From contig NC_065539.1 in the NCBI RefSeq assembly GCF_932294415.1, positions 34,226,001 to 34,290,000 of the forward strand: a DNA stretch of 64,000 nucleotides, read 5' to 3'. Origin of the DNA: Quercus robur (taxonomy: Eukaryota; Streptophyta; Magnoliopsida; Fagales; Fagaceae). The translations under genes and the position numbers were made by a program. Below the pieces are notes generated by a model. The model was not told the DNA's origin and searched no databases. It saw only the letters and a list, made by a program, of their open reading frames with translations. How positions within the stretch are numbered: the stretch's first letter is position 1; each line of letters begins with the position of its first letter. Positions 34,135 to 44,759 of the stretch are shown here, piece by piece.

Positions 34135-34595
34135 TGATGAAGTGTAAACTCGTCAGTCGTAGTAGGCAGATGGAACTCCCCGTCAGCACCTGTGTATCTT
34201 CAAAAGGAGGTCACCGATGTGGTGCCTGCCACAACGCCTCCGATGCCAAAGTTAGAACAGTAAAGCAATTCACAAAACTAGAAAGTAATAGGTGTTTTCT
34301 TAGAGTCTCAGTATCTATGTACCTTATGCTGCCAATGTAAGGAATTTATATATGTGGTCTTGACTGCTAGCCGTTGGGGTGTTAATGCCTCTCTTTTGTA
34401 ACGCCTCCAGCCCAATTATGGGGCTTTTATTAGGCTCCAACGGTCTGTTTTGCTAGTTTCGTAACTGCCCAGGTTACTTGCTTGCACCATTGAATGACTT
34501 TCCTTTCCTTGTTGGTGATGACTTGTTCGTCGTTAGGGGTGACCTCGTCACTAGGTTGACCTCGTCAAGGTAATGTGTTCTCGTCATTCCCATCA
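34135..34595 (-). repeat. 5' LTR of element 1
   Basis: 461 bp, TGATGGGAATGACGAG to CTTCATCA on the minus strand, next to the primer-binding region at about 34115-34134. Confidence 0.93.
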
Positions 34596-34714
34596 TATTT
34601 GATATTAGAAATATTTATAGTCGATTACATCTAGAATTGATGAATACTATTATCATTATTTTCATCTACATTATATATAAAATAAAAATAAATAAATAAA
34701 AAATTAAGCTATAT

Positions 34715-35194
34715 GATGATGCGCAAAACATCAGCAGTCAAGTTCGTCCAGAAGGTTTCCAACACGAGCTCGTTGAGAGTTCTGCAAGTAGCTGCAAAAA
34801 GATATTTTCTTAGGTGGACACTAGTGTGGTGCCAGTCAAGGAGTCTCCGATGAAAAAAGTAGGAAGAGATCAAGTTTGAGATTAAGTTTAGAACAATAAG
34901 AATTTCGTAATCGCTGTGTCTGTCTGTCCCTTGTCTAGTTTTGGGTTGCCTATATATAAGCTCTTCTTCTAGCTGTTGCTCTCCTTTAATGGTGGATTAA
35001 GTGTCTTCTTTGTAACGTTTTTGGCCTATTTAATGTAGACTTTGATAAGGATCCCAACGGTCTTCTTGTTGATATGTAACCGTCGGGATATTGAATGCCT
35101 TCTTTATGGCTTTCTTCCATCGTCCAGGCTAGGTTCATGTGGACGATGGTCTTTATTGGGTTCGTCTGGACGATGATATTTATTGGGTTCATCA
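34715..35194. mobile_element. Solo LTR related to element 1 (480 bp)
   Basis: Starts TGATGATGCGC and ends GGGTTCATCA, flanked by CTATA (34710-34714) and CTATT (35195-35199). It shares structural words with the 461-bp LTRs (CTTTGTAACG, AACGGTCT). A TATATATAAGC motif near 34950 could be its promoter. Confidence 0.72.
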
Positions 35195-35299
35195 CTATTC
35201 ATATATAATTTTGTTTATTTAGAACCCTAGCTTAAAATAGTTGTTGGCTTTATTTGTGTTTTCTATATTTCAATAATATATACGGGTGCATTTCCTTAC

Positions 35300-35784
35300 C
35301 TGATTCAGATTTGGTGCACCAAGAGGAAGTCCTCTCTTGGAGCGCAACAACATGTAGCTATCTAAGAAGGAGACGTGGTGGTGGCTGTACCTCCGTTGGC
35401 TATAGCAATTAGTACAGAGATCATAAGTGTGGCTAGCGTTGTCAAAGCATGCAACGCATGTGAAATAAAGTCCCAATTGGCACACTCCACAGCTCTTGCA
35501 CCACACACCTCGGGTTTTCATGATGTAGTACAATGTGAGGACTTCCCAAAAATCCAAGCTATCATCCTGGTTGCGATCCAAACAACGGAAAAAGTTAGGG
35601 CTACAAAATTGTAGCTGGCTTGCCTGAAGAATTGGATGAACTCATCGTAGGAGACTCGGTTATTTCCATTTGTATCCATTGATTTGAAGAAGTTCCACAC
35701 TTTGTTCCGAAGGAGAAATTATTATTTACACTAGGAGGACTACTAATGTGGTCTTCCTTAAACAATGACATGATGTTATCCATG
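35300..35784 (-). pseudogene. EF-hand/ZZ protein exon 1, frameshifted paralogue
   Basis: Reads NKVWNFFKSMDTNGNNRVSY (EF-hand loop), then after a one-base frame change near 35600 DRNQDDSLDFWE (second loop) and a ZZ zinc finger with CKSCGVCQLGLYFTC, CVACF, LCTNCY and SHHH, then LLRSKRG and NLNQ before a GTAAGG donor at 35299. This is the same exon-intron boundary as in the intact gene at 53514. The N-terminus is not recoverable in frame. No exon 2 or 3 was found in the ~1 kb downstream, so it is probably a relic. Confidence 0.85.
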
Positions 35785-36093
35785 CAAATGTATATGTGAG
35801 CTTCCTAGTCAGCACAAAGAATAAAAAATAAAAATTACCAGATAATATTATATTTGTATAAATAACAACATTTTATTGGTTGGGAGGTCAGAAAGGACCA
35901 CGTCAGCAGTTCTCCTGGTGGACCTAATAATTTCTCGTTTCGAAGATCTTGATCGCAAATATTGTTATAATAAGCTGTAGCGGCCTTGTGTAACTTGGAA
36001 ATTTTGCGGGGTTGACTCGTGAATTGCTTTAGGTGTTTCTTTTTTGGGTAGGTGACTACAAGTCTTTTGGCAAAGCTCCATGAGTTGAATTTA

Positions 36094-36240
36094 TAGGGCC
36101 CGTTTGATAAGAAATTTTTAGTAACGTTGTTTAAATGTTGTAAAAATACATGTGGGTTAAAAAATGTTGTGAAAATATGTATTATGGTGTTTAAATACTG
36201 AAAACTGTTATTTAAACAACAGCACCAAACACCCCCTATC
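36094..36240. mobile_element. MITE-like foldback
   Basis: Ends TAGGGCCCGTTTGAT and CACCAAACACCCCCTA are imperfect inverted copies around an AT-rich core, the usual look of a hAT-type MITE. No clear target duplication. Confidence 0.5.
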
Positions 36241-36418
36241 CTATCACATTTACATTACACACGCCAAAGTCACCATCATAACATGTTTTCTTTGTTGTAC
36301 TTGAGTAAACTAAATTCCTTGCAATTGTGTCGATCGGAACTTGTTAATGCTTTACCAGTTTCCAGGTCCAAATTTATTGCAACATGAACAACTTTTCTTT
36401 CACGCATGGACGATTAAC

Positions 36419-36540
36419 ACTAGCAGAAAACATTGGTCCACGTACAGGACCTGGTCAAGTAAAATGATAGGTAGAATTAAGTCACTGCGTGAAAGAAAAG
36501 CTCTTCAGTCTAATAATAGACTTGGACTCTAGTAGCTAAG
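36419..36540 (+). repeat. Dispersed upstream module, copy 1
   Basis: CACTAGCAGAAAACATTGG, GTGAAAGAAAAGCTCTTCAG, ATAGACTTGGAC. It matches 50798-50931 and 52928-53050, which lie upstream of EF-hand/ZZ family members. Confidence 0.85.
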
Positions 36541-37239
36541 AAATCCGGCAACATAGGACTCATTTTTCACGCATCCAAAAAATCTTTCCCGTATTTATTT
36601 TTATCATTCAAGTCTGGTTAATGAGTAAATATAATTTTATAAGGTTTAGGCCTATTGCTAGCCTACACAACCCTAAATTTAGAGGTTGAGTTCATACTAT
36701 ACCATTTTACGTTAGTGTTCTCAGATCTATAATAAAAACCTATTATCATGCACTCTTTCAACTAATTATCATGCACTTTTTCAGGTCTATTAGAGAACCA
36801 TATTTTCATGAAAATAGTATATAAACAAACTTCTTCTATATATAATCTTATACTCACTAGTTTGATCCTCCTTCCTTACTCTTCCCTTTTCCTAGCTCCT
36901 ACTTCCTAACTCTTCCCTTGTCATTTCACACTACACGTTTTCTTTTTTGTTCCTTCAGCCTGACTTGCTCTCATATCGCTTTCCTTGAGTAAATACTAGG
37001 TTTTGTAGTGTTTAGAGGGGATAGGTATAGGGAGAGGAAGAAGAAAATTTTAAATTTAGCTAGGACTTCTTATAAAATATTACATTCACTAATTATTCCT
37101 CCAATTATTTTGTAACACATCATATCTAAATTTTACAAGTTTTCTCCTACGCGGAACTTGTGGATTGCTATCCAAAAGTGTGATCCTAAAAGAATTCAAC
37201 CCTACCCCATATTGCTAAAAAATGTAACAGCGGACCTAG

Positions 37240-37935
37240 CCTGAGTGTAAAAATGATAGGAGGAATTGACTCAAGGTGCGTGAAAGAAAAGTTGGACAGT
37301 AGAACTAGACTTAGGCGCTAGCACCTAGCAGACAGCCCACCAAAGCATCTTTAAAGGTGACTTGAATTCCATGAATATGATATTTATCTAGTGTAATTAA
37401 TTGAATATACAATAATAGGCTGGAGTAATAGAGTATTTCTATTGATTGGTCACACACACACATATATACATATATATATATATATATATATGTCATGGCT
37501 CCTTATTTTGACAGGATATAAATTTCTTAATTTGATATTTTTAAATATTTTTTCATTCCTATTAGGATACTAAATAATTGTCAAAAAATTGTATCTTTTC
37601 ATGGTAAGACGCATGGTTTAGATATATCTTGGCGAATTCTAATTCTTTTCAAGTTGCAATGTAGAAATTAAGAGGACCTACATGTGTAATGAAGCTTGTG
37701 GGTGGCCAAAATGACTCATGGTGCGTGAAAGAAAAGTTGGTCAGTAAAACTAAAACTAGACTTGGATGCTAGCAGGCAACATGTAATGTGGTGATGTATA
37801 AATACGTGTGTTCTATAAGCTTGCTCGTGGAGAAAATGGCTCAAGCTGTGTGAAAAAAAAGAAAAAGAAAAGAAAAAAAAAAGGAGGTTCAGTAAAACCG
37901 GACTATTTTTTTTGTTGAGAATCAGTAAAACTGGA
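37240..37935 (+). repeat. Dispersed upstream module, copies 2-4 (partial)
   Basis: Three diverged copies near 37248-37325, 37705-37792 and 37830-37935, each with G(T)GCGTGAAAGAAAAG-like text followed by CAGT(A)AAACT and, in the first two, a GACTT(G/A)G...CTAGCA tail. The fourth is interrupted by the Tat element at 37936 and resumes at 48298 (GGACTTGGACACTCACTAGC, roughly). The surrounding 35785-37935 holds no gene; a TA/CA microsatellite lies at 37450-37492. Confidence 0.72.
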
Positions 37936-38609
37936 TGATGAGAGTACTTTCGTCCAGCAGGAAGTTTTGTTACTCGTCCGTCCTAGATGTTTCTCTCTTT
38001 CTGTCTAGCTGAACAACCTCAGGGGCCGAAGATCCTATCCATGCATCTGTTGTCACATGGTCCCTCAAACCCGTCATAGCAGTAGATAGGAAAACGCGCG
38101 ACAAGTGGAAACCGATAGTTAGGCAAATCCTCCTCCTTATCTACATACCAACGGATGGTTGGCCAAGCTGACGGATAGAGGTAGTGGTTTCTATAATTCT
38201 TTGTGTAATCTCCACGCATTAGTCCCCATAAGGAAATATCTTGCACATCACGTCCAAAGACCCTACTACACGCCCATATCTTCCCCAAATGGAAAAGATG
38301 CTCTAAAATCTCGAAAACCCTAACCTCGAATCTTCTCTACATGGAAAGGTCCCTACATCCAAGGGATCTTGATTTACTACTCACCACTATATAAGCATCA
38401 AGTCTCCTGTTCTCCCAGGTACATAGAAAATCCCTAACTCTCTCACTATGGAGTTCTTAGAGATTTCTCATTCACTGACTTGATCTTCGAAGAGTCTTTG
38501 GCCAATATCACACCAGTGCTCTCTGATACGTTCTTGGCTTCTTGTTCTTCAAGTACCCATCAGAGCGTTCAAGGACTATTAACTCACTGACAATTTTTGT
38601 GCATCTTCA
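37936..38609 (+). repeat. 5' LTR of element 2
   Basis: 674 bp, TGATGAGAGTAC to GCATCTTCA, directly followed by the primer-binding site. Confidence 0.93.
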
Positions 38610-38694
38610 GTTGGTGCCATTTGTGGGAATTTTCGAGTAATTGGCCACATCCTCACCACTAAGATGAAAGAGTTGTATGGTCCTAACACAATCA

Positions 38695-39979
38695 ATGGCC
38701 ACCATCAACTAGGAAATTGGTAATCCCACCAACGCACTGGAAAGACAAGTGCAAACATTGGCAACGATGGTTGAACGACTCACCCAGCGTAACTAGGAGT
38801 TAGAACAGCAACTAAACCAAAGGAACGAACGACACCTCAAGGATCGGCATGATGAGTGGAACAATGAAGAACAAAATGGCAGCCATCTCCCAACAAGAGA
38901 CCGCTAGGAGAGGGAAGACTAAGAAGAAAGCAATATCAACAAGCGGGACGAGTCGAACGACACCGACCGTTTGTCAGAACTTGAAAGCAACGCAATGCAC
39001 ATGACGCAAGATATGCAGATGATGAAAGAAAAAATGGACATGATGAACGCCTTGAGAGGACGAGTATTTACCAACCTGGACAAACTAGTCCAGGAAATTG
39101 ACTCACCCTTCACAGCACAGGTGAGTTCTTTCCCCCTTCCAACCAAGTTTTAAATGCCACAGGTGGAAGCGTATGACAGTTCACAGGACCCGCTCGACTA
39201 TTTGGAGTCTTTCGAAACTCTTATGCACTTGTAAGGAGTTCTGGATGAAATCATGTGTTGGACATTCCCCACCACGCTTAAGGGACAAGCAAGGGTATGG
39301 TTCAACAAGCTAGCCCCCAATACCTTATCCACTTTCAAGGAATTGAGTGGGCATTTCGTCACCCACTTTATCGGAGGCCAGAGGTACAAGAGGTCCTTCG
39401 CGAGCTTGTTGAACATCAAACAACAAGACGATGAGATCTTGAGGTCATACGTGACTCACTTCAATAAAGAAGCCCTATTAATTGACGAGGCCAACGATGG
39501 ACTCCAATTAGGAGAGTTCCTTTTCTCCATATACAAGAACAACTCAAAAATGATGGTCGACATGTTATACAAGGCTACCAAGTACATGAACACAGAAGAC
39601 GCCATGATTGCCTGAGGGGGCAAACCAAAGAAGAAGGAAAGACAAGAAGACCATTGTTAGGATAGAGGAAGAAAGTCAGCACTAACGAATGATCGAAGGG
39701 ATGATAGGAGATCAAAACCCCCCTTCCAATAGGATGACCAACTTTATGCCTTTAAACACCCCACTAGACCAAGTCCTTATGCAAATAAGGGACGATGCAA
39801 CGCTAACGTGGCCAGACAAGCTAAAGAGCGACCTAAACAAAAGACCTAGAAACAAGTACTGTTGCTTTCATCAGGACCACGGGCATGACACCTCCAAATG
39901 TTACGACCCGAAGCAGCAGATTGAGACCCTCATCAAGCAGGGAAAGCTACAGCGACTCATTAAGGGTAGGGAGAACTAG
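38695..39979 (+). pseudogene. Element 2 gag with zinc knuckle
   Basis: Start ATG at 38695 (MATIN, then a stop at 38710). It contains LERQVQTLATMVERLTQ, a coiled coil with MHMTQDMQMMKEKMDMM, the gag domain (GQARVWFNKLAPNTLSTFKE, HFIGGQRYKRSFASLLNI) and, in another frame, the knuckle CCFHQDHGHDTSKC. Stops at 39151, 39232 and 39613 are in the main frame; the knuckle part (39689-39979) is shifted by one base. Confidence 0.85.
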
Positions 39980-40930
39980 CCAAGGGACCCCAAACCTAAT
40001 TAACAGGTCGATGAAAGGCCAAGGGCTTCGCTCGAAGAGATAAGGGTGATAGTAGGGGGAGTGCGCTAGCTGGCTCTTCCAAAAAGGTGAGGAAGACATA
40101 TTTGTGAATGGTACAAAGCATCCAGATTTCGAGTCGGCCACCCAAAGCGACCAGGGTTGACAACCTAGCCATCAGCATCATGGAGGAAGACGCATGACGA
40201 CTCCATCATCTGCACAACAATGCGCTAGTCATCAACTTATCAATAGTAGACTTTAACACCCGATGGGTATTAGTTGACAACGGAAGCTCGGTGAACATCC
40301 TCTATTTCCTTGCATTCCAGTAGATAAAGATCGACAAGGAACGTCTTCTACCCTTGGACATGCCACTGGTGGGATTTGGCAACACCAAAGTCTTCCTAGT
40401 TGGAACCATCACCTTGCAGGTGACCATTGGGACGTACACTCAACAGCTTACTAAAGAAGTCATTTTCCTAGTTGTTGACTGTTCATTTGACTATAACGCC
40501 ATCATTAGGTGACTTATGCTCAACGCATGGAGAGTAGCCACATCTACATACCACCTGCTGGTGAAATTCCCAATGAAGTATGGGATATGAGAAGCACGCG
40601 GAGACCAAATGGTGGCTCGCGAGTGCTACGTGGTGATGCTAGAGATGGATGATCACCTTCAAGCGTTAAACATTGAGGAGAGATGGGTCACAGTGAAACC
40701 AATTGAGGACTTAGAAGAAATCTCCCTAGATGACAACTTTCTAGGCCGAATCACTTGTATCGATACGCAAGCAAACCCAACAATTCGCAAGGAGCTTGCC
40801 CTCTTCTTAAGGAATAATCAGGATGTCTTCACTTAGAGTCATGAGGGCATGTCGAGAATCAGCCCAAGCATCGTGGTGCATAAGCTCATTATGAGTTCGT
40901 CCGGCAGAAGAAGAGAGTTTTTGCTCAGGA
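39980..40930 (+). pseudogene. Element 2 protease and linker
   Basis: LVDNGSSVNILYFLAFQ near 40270-40320 is the retropepsin active-site segment. A second conserved segment, VIFLVVDCSFDYNAI, follows, then the linker 40609-40836 ending in a stop at 40834 before SHEGM. All regions align with the same region of element 1. Confidence 0.75.
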
Positions 40931-41916
40931 AAGAGACAACGCCATAACGGAAGAAATTTGCAAGCTACTAGAAGCTGACTTTATTAGAGAGGTATATTAC
41001 CCTGAGTGGCTGGCCAACATGGTAATGGTGAAGAAGGAAAATGAAAAATGGAGGATGTGTGTAGAATTCATTGACCTAAACAAAGCTTGCCCAAAGGACA
41101 GCTACCCGATTCTGCGTATCGACCTCCTCGTCGACTCAACGATTGGGCACCAGCTATTAAGCTTGATGGATGCATTCTCCAGGTGCAACCAAATCAAGTT
41201 GGACGAGGTTGACTAAGAAAAAAATTCATTCGTCATAAGTCAAGGGCCTTTCTGTTATAAGGTCATGTTGTTCGGACTGAATAGGATGTTCGTCCAATAG
41301 ATCGGGCGAAACGTCAAAGTATTTGTAAACGACATGCTCGTAAAGAGCGTGAAGGAAGACAGCCATCTAGACGATTTGCAGGAAAATTTTGATACCTTGT
41401 GCCATTATGATATGAAGCTCAACCCTAGCAAATGTGCATTTGGAGTATCATCAGGAAAGTTCCTAGGTTTCATGGTATCGCAATGAAGCGTAGAGGCCAA
41501 TCCTAATAAGATTTGGGGCCATATTAGAAATTACACCACCAAAGAACGTCAAGGAGGTACAAAGCCTGAATGGTAGGGTTGTGACTCTCAATAGGTTCGT
41601 TTCCAAGGCAACGAACAAATGCCTACCATTTTTTAGGATACTGAAGAAAGCCTTTGAATGGACCGACGAGTGCCAGGAAGCCTTCGAAGAGCTAAAGACA
41701 TACCTTGCCTCCCCACCCTTACTAAGTCCATCTAAAACCAGTGAGGATCTCTCCCTCTACTTAACCGTATCCCCAACAGCCGTCAGTTCAATCATCACCC
41801 GAGAAGAAAACCGCGTACAGCTATCGGTGTACTACACCAGTCGAGCACTTCGAGGGGCAAAGAAAAGATACCCTTTAATGGAAAAACTAGCCTTCGCCCT
41901 AGTCGCAGCCACCTAA
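40931..41916 (+). pseudogene. Element 2 reverse transcriptase and RNase H, catalytically dead
   Basis: Reads ENEKWRMCVEFIDLNKACPK, LMDAFSRCNQIKLDEVD (stop at 41214), then LFGLNRMFVQ where about a dozen residues of the family are missing. The catalytic box reads FVNDM with Asn (AAC, 41328-41330) where element 1 has the first Asp. It continues with KFLGFMVSQ, the connection domain at 41581-41916 and a stop at 41914. The lost aspartate alone would abolish polymerisation. Confidence 0.87.
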
Positions 41917-42009
41917 AAGCTCAAGCCATACTTCCAAGCACACACCATAGTGGTGCAGACATATAAACCATTACAAAGAGCAATGAACAATCTAGAGATA
42001 GCCAGATGA

Positions 42010-42690
42010 TTGGTTTTATGGGCAATAAAGCTGGGCAAATTCGACATTCTATACCGACCAAGAACTGTAATTAAGGCCCAGGCCTTGGCCGAGTTCATAG
42101 TAAAAGAAGATGAGGACGAAGGACCAGCAACATGGATGGTATAGACGGATGGCTCGTCCAACCAGCATGCTTAGGGAATCAAAGTCATCCTATAGTCACC
42201 AGAAGGAGACTTGATAGAATGCGTGGTCCGTCTTTAGTTCCCAACGACCATTAACGAAGCCAAATATGTGGCAATCCTTACAAGCCTCGACCTGGCTAAA
42301 GAGGCAAGGGCTATGTCGGTAGTCATATACAACGACTCATAAGTTATTGTTGGACACATCAATGAAGATTACGAGGCTAAAGGGGAATGAATGAAAGAAT
42401 ACCAAAGCATGGTTAAAGAAAGGATAAGCCAGAAGTTCTTGACTAAATTTGTGCAAATCTCGAGGGGAGAAAATGAGCAAGCTAATCATTTGGCCAAAGC
42501 AGCATCCGTGGAACACATGGTTATCACTGGTCGGATACTATCCTCCATCCAAAATTCACTAGCCATTGCCAAAATAGATATACAAGTGATCCCTATAGAG
42601 GTTGATTGGACAATGCCTATCATCTCCTATCTTAGGGATGGGACCCTTCTACAAGATCACAACGCTTCTCAAAGGCTGAAGGTGTAGTCA
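42010..42690 (+). pseudogene. Element 2 second RNase H
   Basis: TDGSSNQHA, FPTTINEAKYVAIL, LDLAKEARA and VVIYNDS appear in order with stops between them. Then MKEYQSMVKERISQKF (42391 onward) and ISRGENEQANHLAKAAS complete the domain seen in element 1. It belongs to the Tat-type additional RNase H. Confidence 0.8.
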
Positions 42691-42699
42691 TCTCGTTTT

Positions 42700-43845
42700 G
42701 TGCTAATGGGAGACATCCTTTACAAAAGAGGCTTTAGTCAACTGTACCTGAGATGCATAGTCCTTGGTGAAGCAAACTATGTCATGATGGAGATCCACGA
42801 AAAAGTATGCAGAAAACATTCAGGGGCACGCTTGTTGGTTCACAAACTCATACGAGCACGGTATTATTGGTCCACTATGCAGAAGGATACCCAGTCCTAC
42901 GTAAAGGCGTGTGACAAATGCCAATGCTTCAGCAATATCATTTGGCAACCATTAGAGTAGCTTACCCCAATGAACGCTTTCTGGCCATTCGCTTAATAGG
43001 GGTCGACATAATGGGACTTTTCCCCATGGCAATGCGTCAACTCAAATTCCTTGTCGTAGGAATCAATTATTTCACCAAATGGGTCGAGGCCGAACCCTTG
43101 GCTACTATCATGGAGAAGAATTTTCGTGGTTTCATTTGAAAAATTATCATTTGCCGCTTTGGCATCCCTAGAGTCTTCATCTCTGATAATGGAAAACAAT
43201 TCGATAACAACATGTTTAGAGATTTCTGCCAACAATTGGGGATCAAGAATCATTACTCCTCTCCCTCCTGCCCACCCTTAGGCCAATGGGCAAGTTGAGG
43301 TTACAAACCGATCCTTACTCAAGATGATCAAGACTCGGCTCGAGGGAGCAAAGGGTATATAGTCGGATGAACTACCAATTGTGCTATGGGCATACCAGAT
43401 GACAGCTTGCACGCTTACAGGGGAGACACCTTTCCGCCTCACATTCAGAAGTGAAGCTGTCATCCCGATAGAGATTGGGCTAACCAACTATAGGGTATCC
43501 CACCACGATGAAAGAAGAAACGAAGAGGAGATGCACCTACAACTAGACCTTTTAGATGAAGTTAGGGCAATGGTTGAACAATGGGTCGCACGTTATCAGG
43601 ACCTAATGGCAAAGCATTACAACTCCAAAGTCAAGCCTTGGCATTTCCAGATCGAAGACTTGGTTCTAAGGAAGATGACAACAGCTACCAAGGACCCCGT
43701 GCAGGGAAAATTAGGCCTTAACTGGGAAGAACCCTATAGAATCTTTGACTCCCATAGGAAAGGGACCTACCACCTAGAGACCCTCGATGGGCAGAAGCTC
43801 CATCACCCATGGAACACCGAGCACCTGCGGAGATACTACCAATAG
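42700..43845 (+). pseudogene. Element 2 integrase
   Basis: Zinc-binding N-terminus (YVKACDKCQCF), core FTKWVEAEPLATIMEKNF, then CRFGIPRVFISDNGKQFDNN and GETPFRLTFRSEAVIPIEIG, ending in the C-terminal domain LGLNWEEPYRIFDSHRKGTY and HPWNTEHLRRYYQ. The residue pattern D-D-E can be followed, but stops at 42958 and 43137 and frame changes around 42980 and 43270 disable it. Confidence 0.85.
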
Positions 43846-44050
43846 TGGACAACTACAAACTATGTTATCAGTTTCTTTTTTTATTTTATTAAAGCAACTA
43901 TGAACTATGTTATCGCTTTCTCCTTTTTGAAGTAGGATTCTAATTTTTCGATTATTGAAATACGACTCTTGAGGATTATCAAACACGGCATCTACGTCCT
44001 TCTATATTGCTCATACATTTCTATTAAAAATTTACCTCTCTTATCTATAA

Positions 44051-44510
44051 AATTTATCAAGTCCTACCCATGGGGAGGACGGATCACTTAGGATACCGAT
44101 GAGTGTCCTGGTCTTAAAATTTATCAAGTCCTACCCATACGGTGGACGGATCACCTAAGACACCGACGAGTGTCTTGGTCATAAAATCTATCAAATCCTA
44201 CCCATGGGGTGGACGGATCACCTAGGACACCGACGGGTATCCTGGTCTTAAAATTTATCAAGTCCTACCCATGAGGTGGATGGATCGCCTAAAACACAAA
44301 CGGGTGTCTTGGTCTTAAAATTATCAAGTCCTACCTATAGGGTGGACGAATCGCCTAGAACACTAACGTATGTCCTAATTTTAAAATTTATCAAGTCCTA
44401 CCCACAGGGTGGACAAATCACCAAGGACACCAACGGGTGCCTTGGTCTTAAAATTTATCACACTGCCCTAGAGGTGGATGGGCCATCAAGTCTCACCATA
44501 GGACGGACCA
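44051..44510. repeat. 67-bp tandem array in element 2
   Basis: AATTTATCAAGTCCTACCCA-type starts recur at 44051, 44118, 44185, 44252, 44319, 44385 and 44452. Like the 94-bp array of element 1, it lies just after the integrase stop and before the antisense gene. Confidence 0.93.
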
Positions 44511-44759
44511 TTGAAAATACATTCAGTCACATCACATGGTAAGTAAATAAGAATACCGACGGTTATTCACAAAAGCATGGTAGAGGATGATTGAAGTTAA
44601 AAATTCTAGCACAAATATGTGGAAAACAAAGATAACAATGGTTCCAAGATAGAACTAAAATGTCACATGTGCCAAAACAGGGCACCTATATTGTTCTCAA
44701 ATTTGGATTAAAAAAAAAAAAAAAGATAAATACAGCAAATCTTCTATTTTTAAGTGGTA

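Larger units (their letters stand above)
24900..34595 (-). mobile_element. Tat-type Ty3/gypsy LTR retrotransposon (element 1)
   Basis: Two 461-bp LTRs at 24900-25360 and 34135-34595 bracket 9.7 kb. On the minus strand: 5' LTR, primer region (GTTTGGCGTCGTCTGTGGGG), gag, protease, reverse transcriptase, RNase H, second RNase H, integrase, tandem repeats, a spliced gene on the opposite strand, purine tract (complement of 25361-25376), 3' LTR. A second RNase H and an antisense extra gene near the 3' LTR are hallmarks of the Tat/Grande group. The flanks GATTT (24895-24899) and TATTT (34596-34600) differ at one base and may be a decayed target duplication. Confidence 0.9.

Noticed and set aside
38019..38288. 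An 89-codon minus-strand frame and its copy at 47707-47907
   Set aside because: Both lie inside the LTRs of element 2 and are simply repeated with them; no known family.
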